Both the position numbers and the translations under genes were made by a program. Source: Druceiella hillmani (Eukaryota > Arthropoda > Insecta > Lepidoptera > Hepialidae). Taken from it: a DNA stretch of 64,000 nt. This document shows positions 1 to 10,741 of this stretch, in pieces (the stretch's first letter is position 1; every line of letters starts with the position of its first letter). The DNA lies in assembly GCA_039881145.1 (NCBI GenBank), contig JAYKKI010000095.1, forward strand, positions 3,116,001-3,180,000, in the 5' to 3' direction. The notes below the pieces were generated by a model. That model was given only the letters and a program-made list of their open reading frames with translations, searched no databases and was not told the DNA's origin.

Positions 1-644
1 ATCTCCCTTCTGTATCGGAGCTATCTACTATCAAAGCGAAGTGTAAATTTAAGCTTTCTTAATAAAAGAAAACGTCGAATGGAGAAAGTTAATTTCTTTA
101 TAATTATTTTTTTATTAAATAATTTTCATGCTTATTGTCCATTGCAGACAAATTGGACCAAAATAAAACCATACTATCTTCATCGAATGTAGTTAAGAGT
201 CTTTTAATCAGTTGGCTAGTGGAATCTCAATAGTTTTAATTCGTTTTCCCAATTTTCAAAAAATTTGGGCGGTGTATGTAAATAATGATACAATTTTAAA
301 TATATCACGGAAAATTTTCCGATAGTTTTCAGGTGGCACCAATATGATGTTGGCGGACGACAAAGTTTATGATGTAAGAGCTAGAAGTCGATATGAATTT
401 ACGTCAATAGAATAGATTACATATATGAAAAAAGGATTTTTAAACAGTCAACCTGATAATCTACCTAAACTGGAATTGGTATTTCCCGAAATTAAGTGTT
501 AGTTTTTCCCATTTATTCTTTTCCGTCTTTTTATTTTTTGATTTTAAGGCCTCCCAAAAAGTCATCACAATTTTTGATGACGTTTTTTTTTAAAAGTTTT
601 TTTGTGATACTTCTTATGGCTTTTTGTCTCCTGTTGTAATGACA
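1..644. other. AT-rich sequence with no recognised feature
   Basis: No open frame with coding character, repeat or RNA gene was recognised. Homopolymer runs of T and A are frequent. Confidence 0.5.
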
Positions 645-955
645 GTTACATTATAGTTTAATTCGGTCAAAAGAATTAGTTTTATTATAGTATCTTCCAG
701 TCAAAAGAGTCAGTATCATTATAGTTTAATTCGGTCAAAAGGGTTAGTCTCACTATAATTTATTTCGGTCAAAAGGGTCAGTTTCATTATAGTTTATTTC
801 GGTTCAAAAGAGTCTGTTTTTTTACAATTTATTTCGGTCAAAAGGGTCACTTTCATTATAGTTTGTTTCGGTCAAAGAGAATGTTTTATTACGATTTATT
901 TCGGTCAAAAGGATCAGCTTCATTACTATTTCTTTTGGTCAAAAGTGTCAGATCC
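645..955. repeat. 34-bp minisatellite, about 9 diverged copies
   Basis: The core TTCGGTCAAAAG recurs near 662, 696, 730, 764, 798, 833, 867, 900 and 935, giving a regular 34-bp period. Between cores lie variants of TCATTATAGTTTAT. Copies differ by several substitutions, so the array is old. It is not coding in any frame. Confidence 0.9.
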
Positions 956-1632
956 TTCCACTTCAATAAAAAGAAAAGAAGAAGATATATCTTCTTTATC
1001 TTGTCAATATTTTTTTCTTACTGTTATTTCTGAATAATAAAGCATGAAAAGTTATGAAAGACATCAGTCTTGAGATGTAATTGCCCACTAGTTATATTAT
1101 ATTAATTTTCATATCATTTTCAAACTGTAAAAGTAACAAAAAATATGATCAAGTTACTCAGTATTTATTAAAATTGCCCACTAATAAAATGTACAATTGT
1201 TTACTAAGATATTTTTCCGCTATTAAAAACTTATCTATACTCTCGGCCCTTCCGTTAGCCATTCCTATGTTAAATTTCATAATCATTAATTGAGTAATTG
1301 AGACGTTAAAGCGAGACGAACAAACACACTTTCTCATTCATAATTTTGGAAAGTTCGAATGATTAGAATATTATTATTAGACTTTTTAATTTCACTATAA
1401 AAAAAGTACGCGAGTTATACGCTGATCTATACAAAATGTCAAAACTATTGATTGAAAACTAAACTAGTGCCCGTCCTAAGATCAGTTGACTAGCCAAAGC
1501 CAATATTCGGCTATCATTGTCACCTTCAGCCAAAGCTGAGACCGAGTCGAAGGTGCAGACTTAGAGTAAGTATTGTAGACAGATAACACGGTACTATGTG
1601 TTTTCTCTATGGAATTTAGATAAACACTAATA
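956..1632. other. Unremarkable AT-rich sequence
   Basis: A 70-codon open frame at 1081-1293 has no family resemblance and AT-driven composition. Nothing else was recognised. Confidence 0.4.
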
Positions 1633-1960
1633 TTAAAAAAAATATTTCATAATAAAATTATTACTTGCAGTTTCAGTTATTTCCAACTTTTCTATTCGGA
1701 TTATCTCAGGGCCCCCTCTGGGCCCGTAACAATCCCCCTCATTCAAAACAGGGGACCTTCGAAGGTCTCCTAATAGAGTTCCATTGCTACCATCCAACAC
1801 TTCCACAACAGGATTAAGATCTGTCCCCCTGCAACGAGTCATTCAGGAACTCCATTTTTTCAAGAACGATTTTGGCGAACGCTCTGAATGACTCAAACAT
1901 ACGTCCGTTCTCAACCAAGTCAAGGTGACGTCCTAAAGAATAAAATAAAAGAATAAAATA

Positions 1961-3032
1961 TCACGTCCTAAAGAACTGCGTGAATCTTTTGAAGCATGCT
2001 CTGCAACAAACTCTATGCGCATCGTTCTGCTCACTGCAGTTAAAAGTGATGTGTTCCACGTCATGTCTGCCTCCGAAAACCACAGGTACAGGTCGGGTTA
2101 TCTCGTAGAGCAAACCTATATAAGCTCGCGCGGAAGGCGCCATGTTCCGTTAGGAATTTTGACGTTCAGTAGTAAGTTTTGTCTTCTGAACCCACTCAGA
2201 AATACTCGGAAAAAATAACTTAGTGGTCTCGCCTATGGAGGTTGGCGAAGACCATCTACTCCACCAGTGGACAGAAACGATCTCAAAAATGCTTCTCTTT
2301 CTGGAACTAATGGATTCATCTAATTGGAAATCAAAACGCTCGGATTCTACTTCAAAATACCTTCTCCTAGCCAACTCAAAGTTCACCGCCTGTTCTGCGA
2401 ACGAAAGATCAGGGCGTTGGAGAAAAACCGGTAACGCATCCGTTGAGAAGGTTCTATAAGCCTTGGTCGAGGCCGTAAGCGACGCACGCTGTGAATTCAT
2501 GACAAGCGTAACCTGTTGTACCCCGACGTACCAAAAGGCCCATACCAATAGCGCATAGGCCAATATACCAAGGTCTATTGCCGTATACATCAGCTTGAAA
2601 GTTGAGGAATACCTCAAACTACATTGGCGAGGGGGTGGCCTTCCATGCCATGGCTCAGCTTGCCAGAGCTAGCTAGGGGCTAAATATAGACCGTGGCATG
2701 AAACTTCGGTTAGCGTCAAGGACCATACCCAAGTACGTAACCTGATCCCGCGCACCGATCCTGGCCACTCCCATTATCACAAATTTCTCCCTTGCCAACC
2801 TGCCCTTGAAGAGGACAGCTTCGGAGTTTTGAGGGGAAAAGCTAAGCTTATTCTTAATGCCCCAGCCAAGTAACCTGGCAAGGGAGTCCGCCGCCCGGCT
2901 CTCTAGTTCTCTACGGCTCATTCCGACCAAAAGTAAAGTGTTATCAGCATAGGCGGTAGTACCGTTACCGATAGTCGCGATACCCTGAAGGGGTATCGCG
3001 AGTATATATGATGTTCCACAAAATGGGTCCAA
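1961..3032 (-). pseudogene. Reverse transcriptase pseudogene of the R1-like LINE
   Basis: Three open segments (3032-2673, 2617-2150, 2143-1961) are successive parts of one RT/C-terminal protein separated by frameshifts. The first holds the palm motif with Asp to Asn at the second catalytic position (YADN) and the following E-R-A helix. The second holds the long helical region with TKAYRTFSTDAL. The third ends in a Cys/His cluster. A 28-bp insertion near 1935-1965 duplicates CGTCCTAAAGAA just downstream of the last segment. Confidence 0.8.
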
Positions 3033-3378
3033 GGACCGAACCCTGCGAGCAACGCCTGGTCAGCATTTTTCTTACTTCGACAACCCCCTCCAGCATAAAG
3101 ATGGTTATCTTCATCACAGAAGTAGTTATTTAAAAATTATTTACAAAATTCCGGTGAAGGTCTATCGATTCCCTTGGAACTCTAATGCGATCAGAATGGC
3201 TGGCCACCAGAATATCGTTTTTAACAATAGTATTTAGTTCTCAGTGACGTATCTCGGGATCAAAGCTACTAGGTGAAAATACGTTAGAGTTAATTCTAAT
3301 AAGTCTTTGCTCAGTGGTTTCGATGTTAGGGTCATCATCAGGGAAAAAAGGTACTCTAAGGTTTCGCATGTATTCCCG

Positions 3379-3485
3379 GTGTAACTCCCATCGAATTTTC
3401 ATAGGGCGCTAAAAACAAAGGGCTTCCCTGGGGATCGCATACTTTTGTATACGGCACCCCAGGGGTCGGAGTTACCTATCCGGGT
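3379..3485. other. Nested inverted repeat in the LINE linker region
   Basis: CCCTGGGG at 3426-3433 pairs with CCCCAGGG at 3457-3464 around an inner ATAC/GTAT pair. Outside it, GTAACTCC near 3382 pairs with GGAGTTAC near 3477. It overlaps the PWGAVY coding remnant, so the folding may be accidental. Confidence 0.5.
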
Positions 3486-3560
3486 CACAAAGGATCGAAA
3501 ATGGGAGCGCTTAGTTCGCTTAACCTCTCAAATTGTCTCAGTTAGATACAGTCTCATACA

Positions 3561-4302
3561 TATAATTAATAATTATTAATTCGCGTCGTAATATGTCATT
3601 GTTAGCTCCAATCACTCTGTTGCTTTCGGCTTCGGCCAAATATCCGATCATTTTTTCGAGGAGAATGAAAGAGCCACGATGAGAGGTCCACGGATTTCTT
3701 TGTGACTGAAGGTGATCGAAGATGAAGCCGAACCCGAAGGTGATCGAAGATGAACCGAAAGTGTAAATATCGTTTCAATTTGGAATTTGTGTATTTTTGC
3801 GTGCGATCGGTCGTTCATGTACAAACATAACATTTATTTAAAATTTATGTTCAGAAAAGATTCAAAGGTTTGCCATAGTTGAGTTAGCTAAGATTCCATT
3901 TCGTCTGATTCCCCTCTGCTTATGACATTTTAGCATAAATAAGTTTGGGACATGCAATCACACTCTCACTTTTTTCAGACATTTATGGACATATCTATAT
4001 AGGTACAGAACTATTGAAAAATAACAAATTCACTTCAATATGATCTTGAGTGCAATATACATGGTTTTTAGGCCCAATAAGATCTTAATCTATTCAGAAA
4101 GTTTTAATTTTTTTCTGATTTTGGGATTGATATGATACTATAAACAATACCTTGTTCGGTGTTTTTGCACTTGAACTTGTGCACACAGGTATAGTACAAT
4201 ATTTCTTTAATATTTTTAAAACCTTGATAAAACTAAAGCGTGAGTACATACGCTCGGTGGTATAGCATCCACAGATGGTATCTGCAAGACGATATCTACT
4301 GT
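3561..4302. other. No recognised feature
   Basis: A short local duplication of GAAGGTGATCGAAGATGA lies at 3709-3753. Otherwise nothing was recognised. Confidence 0.4.
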
Positions 4303-4412
4303 ATTTTTTACATCGCAACAGAAACTTTGCGATGTAACAATGCAATGCAACATTGTTACATCGCAACAGAAACTTTGCGATGTAACAATGCTTTGACGTC
4401 ATAACCCAACAA
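4303..4412. repeat. 48-bp direct duplication containing a small hairpin
   Basis: A unit beginning TACATCGCAACAGAAAC occurs at 4309 and 4357. Within each unit CATCGCAA pairs with TTGCGATG across CAGAAAC. The 128-codon minus-strand frame at 4094-4480 exists only because of this repeat and is not considered a gene. Confidence 0.85.
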
Positions 4413-5011
4413 TTTTCATAGATAAAAAAAAATAAAAACACTCTTTTTCCTTTTTTCGCTATATTTTGGAATAATCTCAATTAAAATTATTGATGAAACT
4501 CATTCGTTCACCGATGGCGCTCGTAATACGATGTAATACGTTTTATCAAATTTCTTTTAAAATCAAAACGAAGATGATATGCTCGCCAAGGTGATCGGCA
4601 ATAATTAAGAAATGTTTTTGTTTTTATGTGTTATTAAAAATAACAATATTTTTTTATTTATATGTATTGATCACACTAACCAAAAAATGCACATCGGAGG
4701 TGAACTAATGTAAGTAAAGAACTAGGTCATCAAAGAGCGGCAAAATAAATTAAATGCTTTTAGTTACGAACTAAAACACTCAAAACGACTTGCAAAGGCT
4801 TTTTGATAGATCGCTACTGCACTGTGATGAAAAATATTTGATAATTCATACCTCTAAATATACGTCTACTATTTTTAAAAATAATGAAAGAAGACTGGAA
4901 TGTGACACGAATGCAGGAAGTACATGAAAAAGTGAAGGAGTTTATAACTAAGAGTGTAATTGGATAGATTGTTTGTTTAAGAGTAATCGGACGTGTTCTA
5001 AATATTCATTA
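4413..5011. other. No recognised feature
   Basis: AT-rich unique-looking sequence without coding character. Confidence 0.4.
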
Positions 5012-5640
5012 CTAGCTGTGCCCGTCATTGCGTGATTTAAAATACACGTGGTGCCATCTATTGATATACACAGGAACTCTATACATTTTCCTATTACTAT
5101 GAGTCGAGTAGCTAAATATTTCCTTGTTATTGTTGTACTAATTCATAATAAAAATAAAAAAATAGTTTACATTTCGTAAATTAATTTTTGAACACATTAA
5201 ATATGCAATTGGGAGGGAGAAAGGAGGGATAATAATTTACAGAATGTGTTATGATCATTTTTGTCTATTTCTTTACAAACGTGCCTAGCTACTCGACGCA
5301 TGTGTATTTATAACTCAAATGTATAGTACCTACGTACGTCGACAGATGACGATACGTTCATTTTAAAACGTAGAATGAAGTTTTCCGTCTCGTTATGCGT
5401 TGGCGGTGTGTGCAAATATACTTATAAAAAATGGTACCGGTAAGTTTTGCAGTAGTTTGCACGTACAAAGTCGCTGGTTCTGCATATCTTCTGATCGAGT
5501 GAACCGATTGCAATGAAATAATAACTAAACATTACTTCAAGTGGACACCTAAATGTAGCTAGTAGTCTTTATGTGGTACATGCACAAACAAATACATAAA
5601 TAGATGAACAGACAACAATTCAAAAATGATTTTAATGTAT
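5012..5640 (-). mobile_element. Possible Helitron-like element, 3' end at CTAG
   Basis: Read on the minus strand the segment ends GGGCACAGCTAG followed by T, resembling the CTAG-T ends of the better supported Helitrons at 6800 and 27315. The terminal hairpin is weak and the opposite end was not located, so the right boundary here is a guess based on where unique AT-rich sequence resumes. Confidence 0.35.
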
Positions 5641-5693
5641 TCCATAACTTGCCTTTCATCCCCCCATTAATTTTTTTCAAAATATAGTTATTT

Positions 5694-5696
<3 letters not shown>

Positions 5697-5750
<54 letters not shown>
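5697..5750. repeat. (TA)n microsatellite
   Basis: An uninterrupted TA run of about 50 bp. Confidence 0.95.
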
Positions 5751-5757
<7 letters not shown>

Positions 5758-6070
5758 AATATTTGTGCTATTTTCAAATCGGGATTATAGGTCGGTTATC
5801 CAAAGTTGGCACATACGTGTACAACACATTTATATACTGCACTTGTACAGTATATGTGAATATATCACATATTTATGAGCGTGAATCTCTATCACGCTAC
5901 TATCGCATTGTGCACAATAAACAACAAACAGATGTGATGCATCTATGTCTATTCTATGTTGTTAACTTGGCTTAGAAATTAGTTGGACTGATGTTTTATG
6001 GAAGAATCAGATCTAGAAAAACTATTAGATGATAATGTCTTGAAATTATCTTTAATATTTTTGCCTTTTT

Positions 6071-6071
6071 T

Positions 6072-6166
<95 letters not shown>

Positions 6167-6171
6167 TATAT
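6071..6171. repeat. (CA)n/(TA)n compound microsatellite
   Basis: A short CA run leads into two long TA runs separated by TATG and closes with another CA run. Open frames across it on both strands (5979-6186) are repeat artefacts. Confidence 0.95.
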
Positions 6172-6799
6172 ATCATCACTACATAGCAGTCCTAGCATAA
6201 TCCAGCAAAATGTATTTTTTTTAAACCAGTCGCATAGTTTAAAAAACAATAGACTTTAATTGTTTATATTTATATATTTTGCATGAAATCATGATTATGT
6301 GTCAATTTGGCAACAAAGCATAGGTTTCGTTCTTAATTGATTCAGTATAGTTTAATTAAATATTACTATGTTAATAACTAGTCAGTTAACGAAATAAAGT
6401 AAAAAGATGTGCGCTTCATTTGAAACATATGCTTCCTGTTAACATTTATTCATTTTCTATGACGCGGTTTTCCGGTATTTTATGATATCCATAGTAATTT
6501 AATATTAGTTTGTGCATGCGTACACAATAAATAAAATAAAAATTATTTTGTTTTAGGTTGTATTTCTGCCTTTACCAAAATTTAATAAAAATCACTTATA
6601 CGCACAAATCCACATTTTACAAACAATAAAAATCATTTCAAAAAAATTCAAACAACAGAACAGCGTCTGTACGAGTATATTAAAAATGTATTTATATTAG
6701 TACCGTGAACGCGTCAGCTTTAAATAACCGATCTATACGTTTCAGTGAAGTTAGACCTTTTTTGTAATTAAAAGACGATATGTTCAATTTATATTCAAA
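6172..6799. other. No recognised feature
   Basis: AT-rich sequence between the compound microsatellite and the Helitron. No coding-like frame or repeat copy was seen. Confidence 0.4.
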
Positions 6800-7888
6800 C
6801 TAGCTGACCCGACGAGTTTCGTACCGCCTCAGAATCAGTAAATGTTGTGTTAACTTATTAGCTGAATTAAAATGAGTTTTTTATTAAGATAAAATTAATA
6901 CTCAAAATGAATTAAGTTCAATAAATGTACAAAAATCAAATTGGAAAGTATTTCAATTACATTGAACTAAATGTAATTCACGTGGCAGCAAGGCATTTGC
7001 TTTATTGAAGCGAATCGAAATGCACTACTTTCTGTTGCACTATTTTCTGGATGGATTGCACTCAGGTCGATTCCCTTCATTGAAGCACTCTGTGATATAC
7101 GACATTTTTCGTTTTGTTGTCAGGTGCGAGAACGAACAAAGCGGATGGTTTACCGACACGTGAACATGCTACATACAACTGAACATGAGAGAAACATTCA
7201 TTTTCCAGATTCAGGCCACAAACACTGAATGATTGGTATTGTGATTTGTTATATAATAAAGCAATTATCGATGATCGCACAATCACGAATGTCATAACTT
7301 CACAAAGTGAACATCTTCGAAGTCACAACGTTTCACAGTGTGCACTTCACCAAAGTTAACTCAACTATTTAAAATCACTTTTCGCTGATGAATTTCAGAA
7401 AAAATCGTCTGAAGAGAATTGATTTAAACGAATTCAAATGTAATAACAGTCGGAAACTGAATAAAAATTGTTGAAAACCAATTATCATTTTTGTCCGTGT
7501 CTGTCAGTTATGACATATTTTTTTTGTCATTTATCACATATTTATATACAGAACAGATATGTTTTATACTCATTTCAATTATTTGTGATTTTCTTACTTT
7601 TCCAATTCCCGAGGAAAATTCTCGAAGCCGAGACGTAAAAACAAAATATTCATCGAAATCAGTTAATCCGTTCTTGTTATATAATAAAAAAAGCCGTTTC
7701 ATACAATATATATGTGAAAATGAATTTTCTTCATAAATTTGTTTTCGTGAATTTTTCCGATGTTTTAATAGTTATTGTGCTATTCGGGGCGGAGTCAAAT
7801 ACAATAAATCTATGATCATGAAAATCGAACCGGCTGTTCTTGAGTTATAAATGGTGTAACTGATCTGACTTTGTTTTATATATAAAGA
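6800..7888 (-). mobile_element. Helitron with recognisable ends and helicase remnant
   Basis: Read on the minus strand, the element starts at 7888 with TCTTTATATATAAAAC and ends at 6800 with GGGTCAGCTAG, that is 5' TC and 3' CTAG. It is flanked by A before TC and T after CTAG, the A^T insertion pattern of Helitrons. A small hairpin (ACGA-AAC-TCGT) lies about 12 bases before the CTAG. Inside, 7295-7077 encodes the last helicase motifs. At 1,089 bp it lacks the Rep domain and most of the helicase, so it is a deletion derivative that could not move by itself. Confidence 0.85.
7077..7295 (-). pseudogene. Helitron Pif1-like helicase, C-terminal fragment
   Basis: The 72-residue frame contains FSVCGLNLENECFSHVQLYV followed by ACSRVGKP, matching the final conserved motif of Pif1-family helicases in Helitron RepHel proteins (the CFSHGQLYVACSRV region). 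It ends KTKNVVYHRVLQ and a stop, as such proteins normally do. The Walker A and B motifs and the Rep nuclease are absent. In the family the protein nicks and unwinds donor DNA for rolling-circle transposition; this fragment cannot. Confidence 0.9.
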
Positions 7889-8074
7889 TAATCTAAAATC
7901 ATCTTGCAAAATAATTTTTTATAAACTTAATATAAAAAGTTGCATGATTATTTTTTTTTCTTGATAGAGCAAGCGATGTCAAAACTTCATGTTAATGCCG
8001 GACTTTATATTGTCATTATATTTATTTATTTATGTACTTTAATGTATATAGTTGACACTTATGGCGAACTCATT
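7889..8074. other. Spacer between Helitron and SINE-like element
   Basis: Short AT-rich stretch; nothing recognised. Confidence 0.4.
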
Positions 8075-8230
8075 GCTACGAGAGTCATCTCTTACAGTCA
8101 ACCTGAACACCAGTTCAGCCCTGCTCGCGGAGCGTCCGGGAATCGAACCCAGATCCTCGCGGGCGCTGAGCTGTCAAAGGTCGTGTGCCTTGAGATCAAT
8201 CCAACACACGACGAAGACGATTCCTTTGCT
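8075..8230 (-). mobile_element. SINE-like repeat, copy 1, with B-box-like motif
   Basis: The end GCTACGAGAG is shared with the terminus of the element at 30527-30715, and the two interiors can be aligned, including a TCGTCAAAGG-like core and a GATCAAxCCAACA block. On the minus strand GGGTTCGATTCC matches a Pol III B box (GGTTCGANTCC). This supports a tRNA-derived retroposon, but no good A box was found and the tRNA of origin is not identified. Confidence 0.6.
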
Positions 8231-9779
8231 TAAAAGTACCTATACGTTTTACAACTCTTTACATAAAAAATGCGAAATAGCAAAATATATAAAGCCCCGT
8301 GAGGGCTTAAAAGCAAGTTAAGCTATCTAATCTGGAATTCGTATCTAGTTACATTAAAACTCAATAGTGTTGATGACATACTCTATTATCAACACACTCT
8401 TTCACATACTTTTATTTACACATTCTTATTTTACACATTCTTTCACATAGTTTACATTTTTCATTTATTATTCACATACTCTATTATGTACACATTTTGA
8501 TATTAACCTTGCATTTGCTTGTATTAGTACCCACATTCCGTCGCATAGACATTATGGAAAAACTAATGAATTAATTTAAATTAAACTTTCACCGACATAG
8601 AGACTAAACTTTAACACAGTAACAGATTAAACATTTAAAGTACTTTTTTAACAAGTTTCCATAAGGAGGTTGATTTTTTATTATTAGCATTTAAACAGTG
8701 ATATCAAGCGTGAGAGCTTAAAATTAATGAACAGTAATTGTAGGGAGCTTAAATTGTATTTTGCTTTTGGATCGGAGCTTAAATTGTGTGAGTATTAAAT
8801 TGTAGAGTGGCTTAAATTTTATCTAAGATATAATATATTTTAATACCAGTCAAGGGTAATTTTGGGAAAAAAATATTATTACTAAAGAAAAATTTCGGGC
8901 TATAAAAATAAAAAAAAAATATTTCATAAATTAAGCCGCAGGCAAAAGCTAATAATTTTATATAAGACATTATATATATGTTATTTTTCAAATATCTTTA
9001 TATGTATTAACTTGCCAAAGACCCCATGGGTAACATAATAAGTGTCAGCACAGACGTATGCCTATTTCAGCACTAGTTATGTATTAAATTAATTGTAGAG
9101 TTATGTATTTTATATAGGCACGACGAAAAAAAGACTATAGTTACAATTTATACCTTTATAACATATATAACTGACTAATTACGACTTAATACCGATAATC
9201 AGTATTCATACATTCGTTGTTATGGTTCTTAGTTGTAGGCCATTCCGTGTTGATATCAGAGTCAGCTTTGTTAGGAATAAGTTAGACCACAAAGCATGCT
9301 CAATTTAATTTCTTAAGAAATTCGGTGACGTATTATTAGTTTATTTATTTAAAAGTTTTGTTTTAGTTGCGACAAAATTATATTAGCGGAAGTCGGGCAC
9401 GGGTTTCCATGTCCGCAAAATGTAACAAAGAACAGACCGGGACCGGATGTCAGCGTGGTAGTTTAACTTTCACGAAAAGATATATTTTAGTACATTTATA
9501 ATTCTCGTAGAATTATAATAATGAAATACACTTATAAATAGGAGGGGGCGGAGCTAACTGAGCTCATGAATATAATCGATTCCGAAACATCTGTAGTCAC
9601 GTTCATGTGTTTTAATTATTATTTTTAGCCAGGTATATTATATAATTTAGGTAGATATAGAATAAACAGGTCAATATATGATAACAATGTCATCACAGCA
9701 ACAGTGGCACTTCAGGAGTAACCAAATCATAAATATGAAAGAGTTATGTGTTAAAATAACATAAAATCAAGTGCAATAA
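8231..9779. other. Long AT-rich stretch, nothing firm
   Basis: 8340-8500 repeats CACATACT and ACACATTC-type words in a loose way. A moderately GC-rich patch lies at 9390-9470. No gene or element could be assigned. Confidence 0.4.
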
Positions 9780-9799
9780 AAAAATTATTATATCAAAAT

Positions 9800-10124
9800 T
9801 TTAATACGCAACGCAGACGACTGTGAAAAATTCGTCCGACAATAATTAGAGAAAATAGAACATATCATATGGTCTATTTTATACTTTAACGAACACGTCT
9901 CACAAAAATTGACTCCACAAAAAACTACAGCGACTGTGGATGACTCCCGCGAATTCGAAGCCCACGAGCTAAACGCGTTAACGGAGAAAATTAAGAAAAT
10001 GATAAATATAGGTTTGAACACTCGCTATCGAAAACGACTGACATTTAGTCTACGGCGCGTGGATCTCGATAAGCCGGTGGGAAGTCGGCCATCGATCTTG
10101 CCCCAAAAAAGTTGGAAGTTGTAA
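9800..10124 (+). pseudogene. Unrecognised coding-like frame, one stop
   Basis: One frame reads with normal amino-acid composition from about 9805 to a stop at 10122-10124, broken once by TAA near 9840. The open part (from 9909) includes DDSREFEAHELNALTEKIKK, a probable amphipathic helix, then a basic segment TRYRKRLTFSLRRVDLDKP. The base composition is more even than its surroundings. I do not recognise the family. It could be an exon or decayed single-copy gene, or a piece of an unidentified transposon protein. Confidence 0.35.
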
Positions 10125-10316
10125 ACTGCCGACTCACAACCTACAAAAGTCGTTCGTTGCGTTGTACGTCAGTATAGTGAACACAAAATCGATGACATGA
10201 GCAAAAGTCTTCCTTAAATATTTCTTTAAGAACAAATTATTAAGTAAAATTGTTAGATTAACTTCGGACAAATTATGCAAATCGTTGTTATCAAATTATT
10301 TGATATAATGCTTCTT

Positions 10317-10336
10317 ATATATATAATTGTAATATA

Positions 10337-10376
<40 letters not shown>
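10317..10376. repeat. (TA)n microsatellite
   Basis: TA run with two small interruptions. Confidence 0.95.
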
Positions 10377-10377
<1 letters not shown>

Positions 10378-10676
10378 CTTTTTTTGTGCATAGACTTATG
10401 ATTTTTATTGACTCGTTTTCGCTAAAAATTTGATATAATACTTTGAAGGTTCCTAATGGAATTCTATTGTTTTAACAATATTGTCCTATTTAGATCCGGA
10501 TATATCTTAAAAATCGTGGTATCTAAATTTCTTTTCGTGTATCATTTCAGGTTCTTTGCAATTAGTGTTATTATTAGGATAAACTTGATAACAAAAATAT
10601 TTTAATTACGACTAATTACGACTTTTAATTACGAATAATTAATTTTCGGGCCTCTTCAATAGTTTTTTTTAAATTT

Positions 10677-10737
<61 letters not shown>
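10677..10737. repeat. (TA)n microsatellite
   Basis: Uninterrupted TA run of about 58 bp. Confidence 0.95.

Positions 10738-10741
<4 letters not shown>

Larger units (their letters stand above)
1633..3560 (-). mobile_element. R1-clade LINE relic, ORF2 C-terminal part
   Basis: This is a broken non-LTR retrotransposon read on the minus strand. Starting at its upstream end, 3500-3440 reads NSDPWGAVY, typical of the linker between endonuclease and reverse transcriptase in R1/TRAS-type elements. 3395-3245 continues with FFPDDDPNIETTEQ and stops. After a gap, 3060-3010 carries the RT motif CSQGSVLGPILWN, and 3030-2673 carries the catalytic box as YADN instead of YADD, then NKLSFSP and VTYLGMVLD. 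The thumb and C-terminal region follow at 2617-2150, a zinc-knuckle-like FGGRHDVEHITFNCS at 2143-1961, and the last helix (DLVENGRMFESFRAFAKIV) near 1920-1850. Frameshifts, stops, the lost catalytic Asp and a missing middle palm region make it inactive. R1 clade is inferred from motif spacing and the Cys-rich C terminus. Confidence 0.85.

Noticed and set aside
645..955. CRISPR-like regular spacing
   Set aside because: The 34-bp period has no unique spacers; units are degenerate copies throughout, as in a minisatellite.
4094..4480. 128-codon minus-strand open frame
   Set aside because: Its length depends on the 48-bp duplication; the peptide repeats CYIAKFLLRC and has no other protein-like character.
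5979..6186. Frames rich in Tyr-Ile on both strands
   Set aside because: Translation of a TA/CA microsatellite.
8139..8152. Possible tRNA gene from the B-box-like sequence
   Set aside because: No A box, acceptor stem or cloverleaf could be drawn, and a second homologous copy with inverted ends favours a retroposon.
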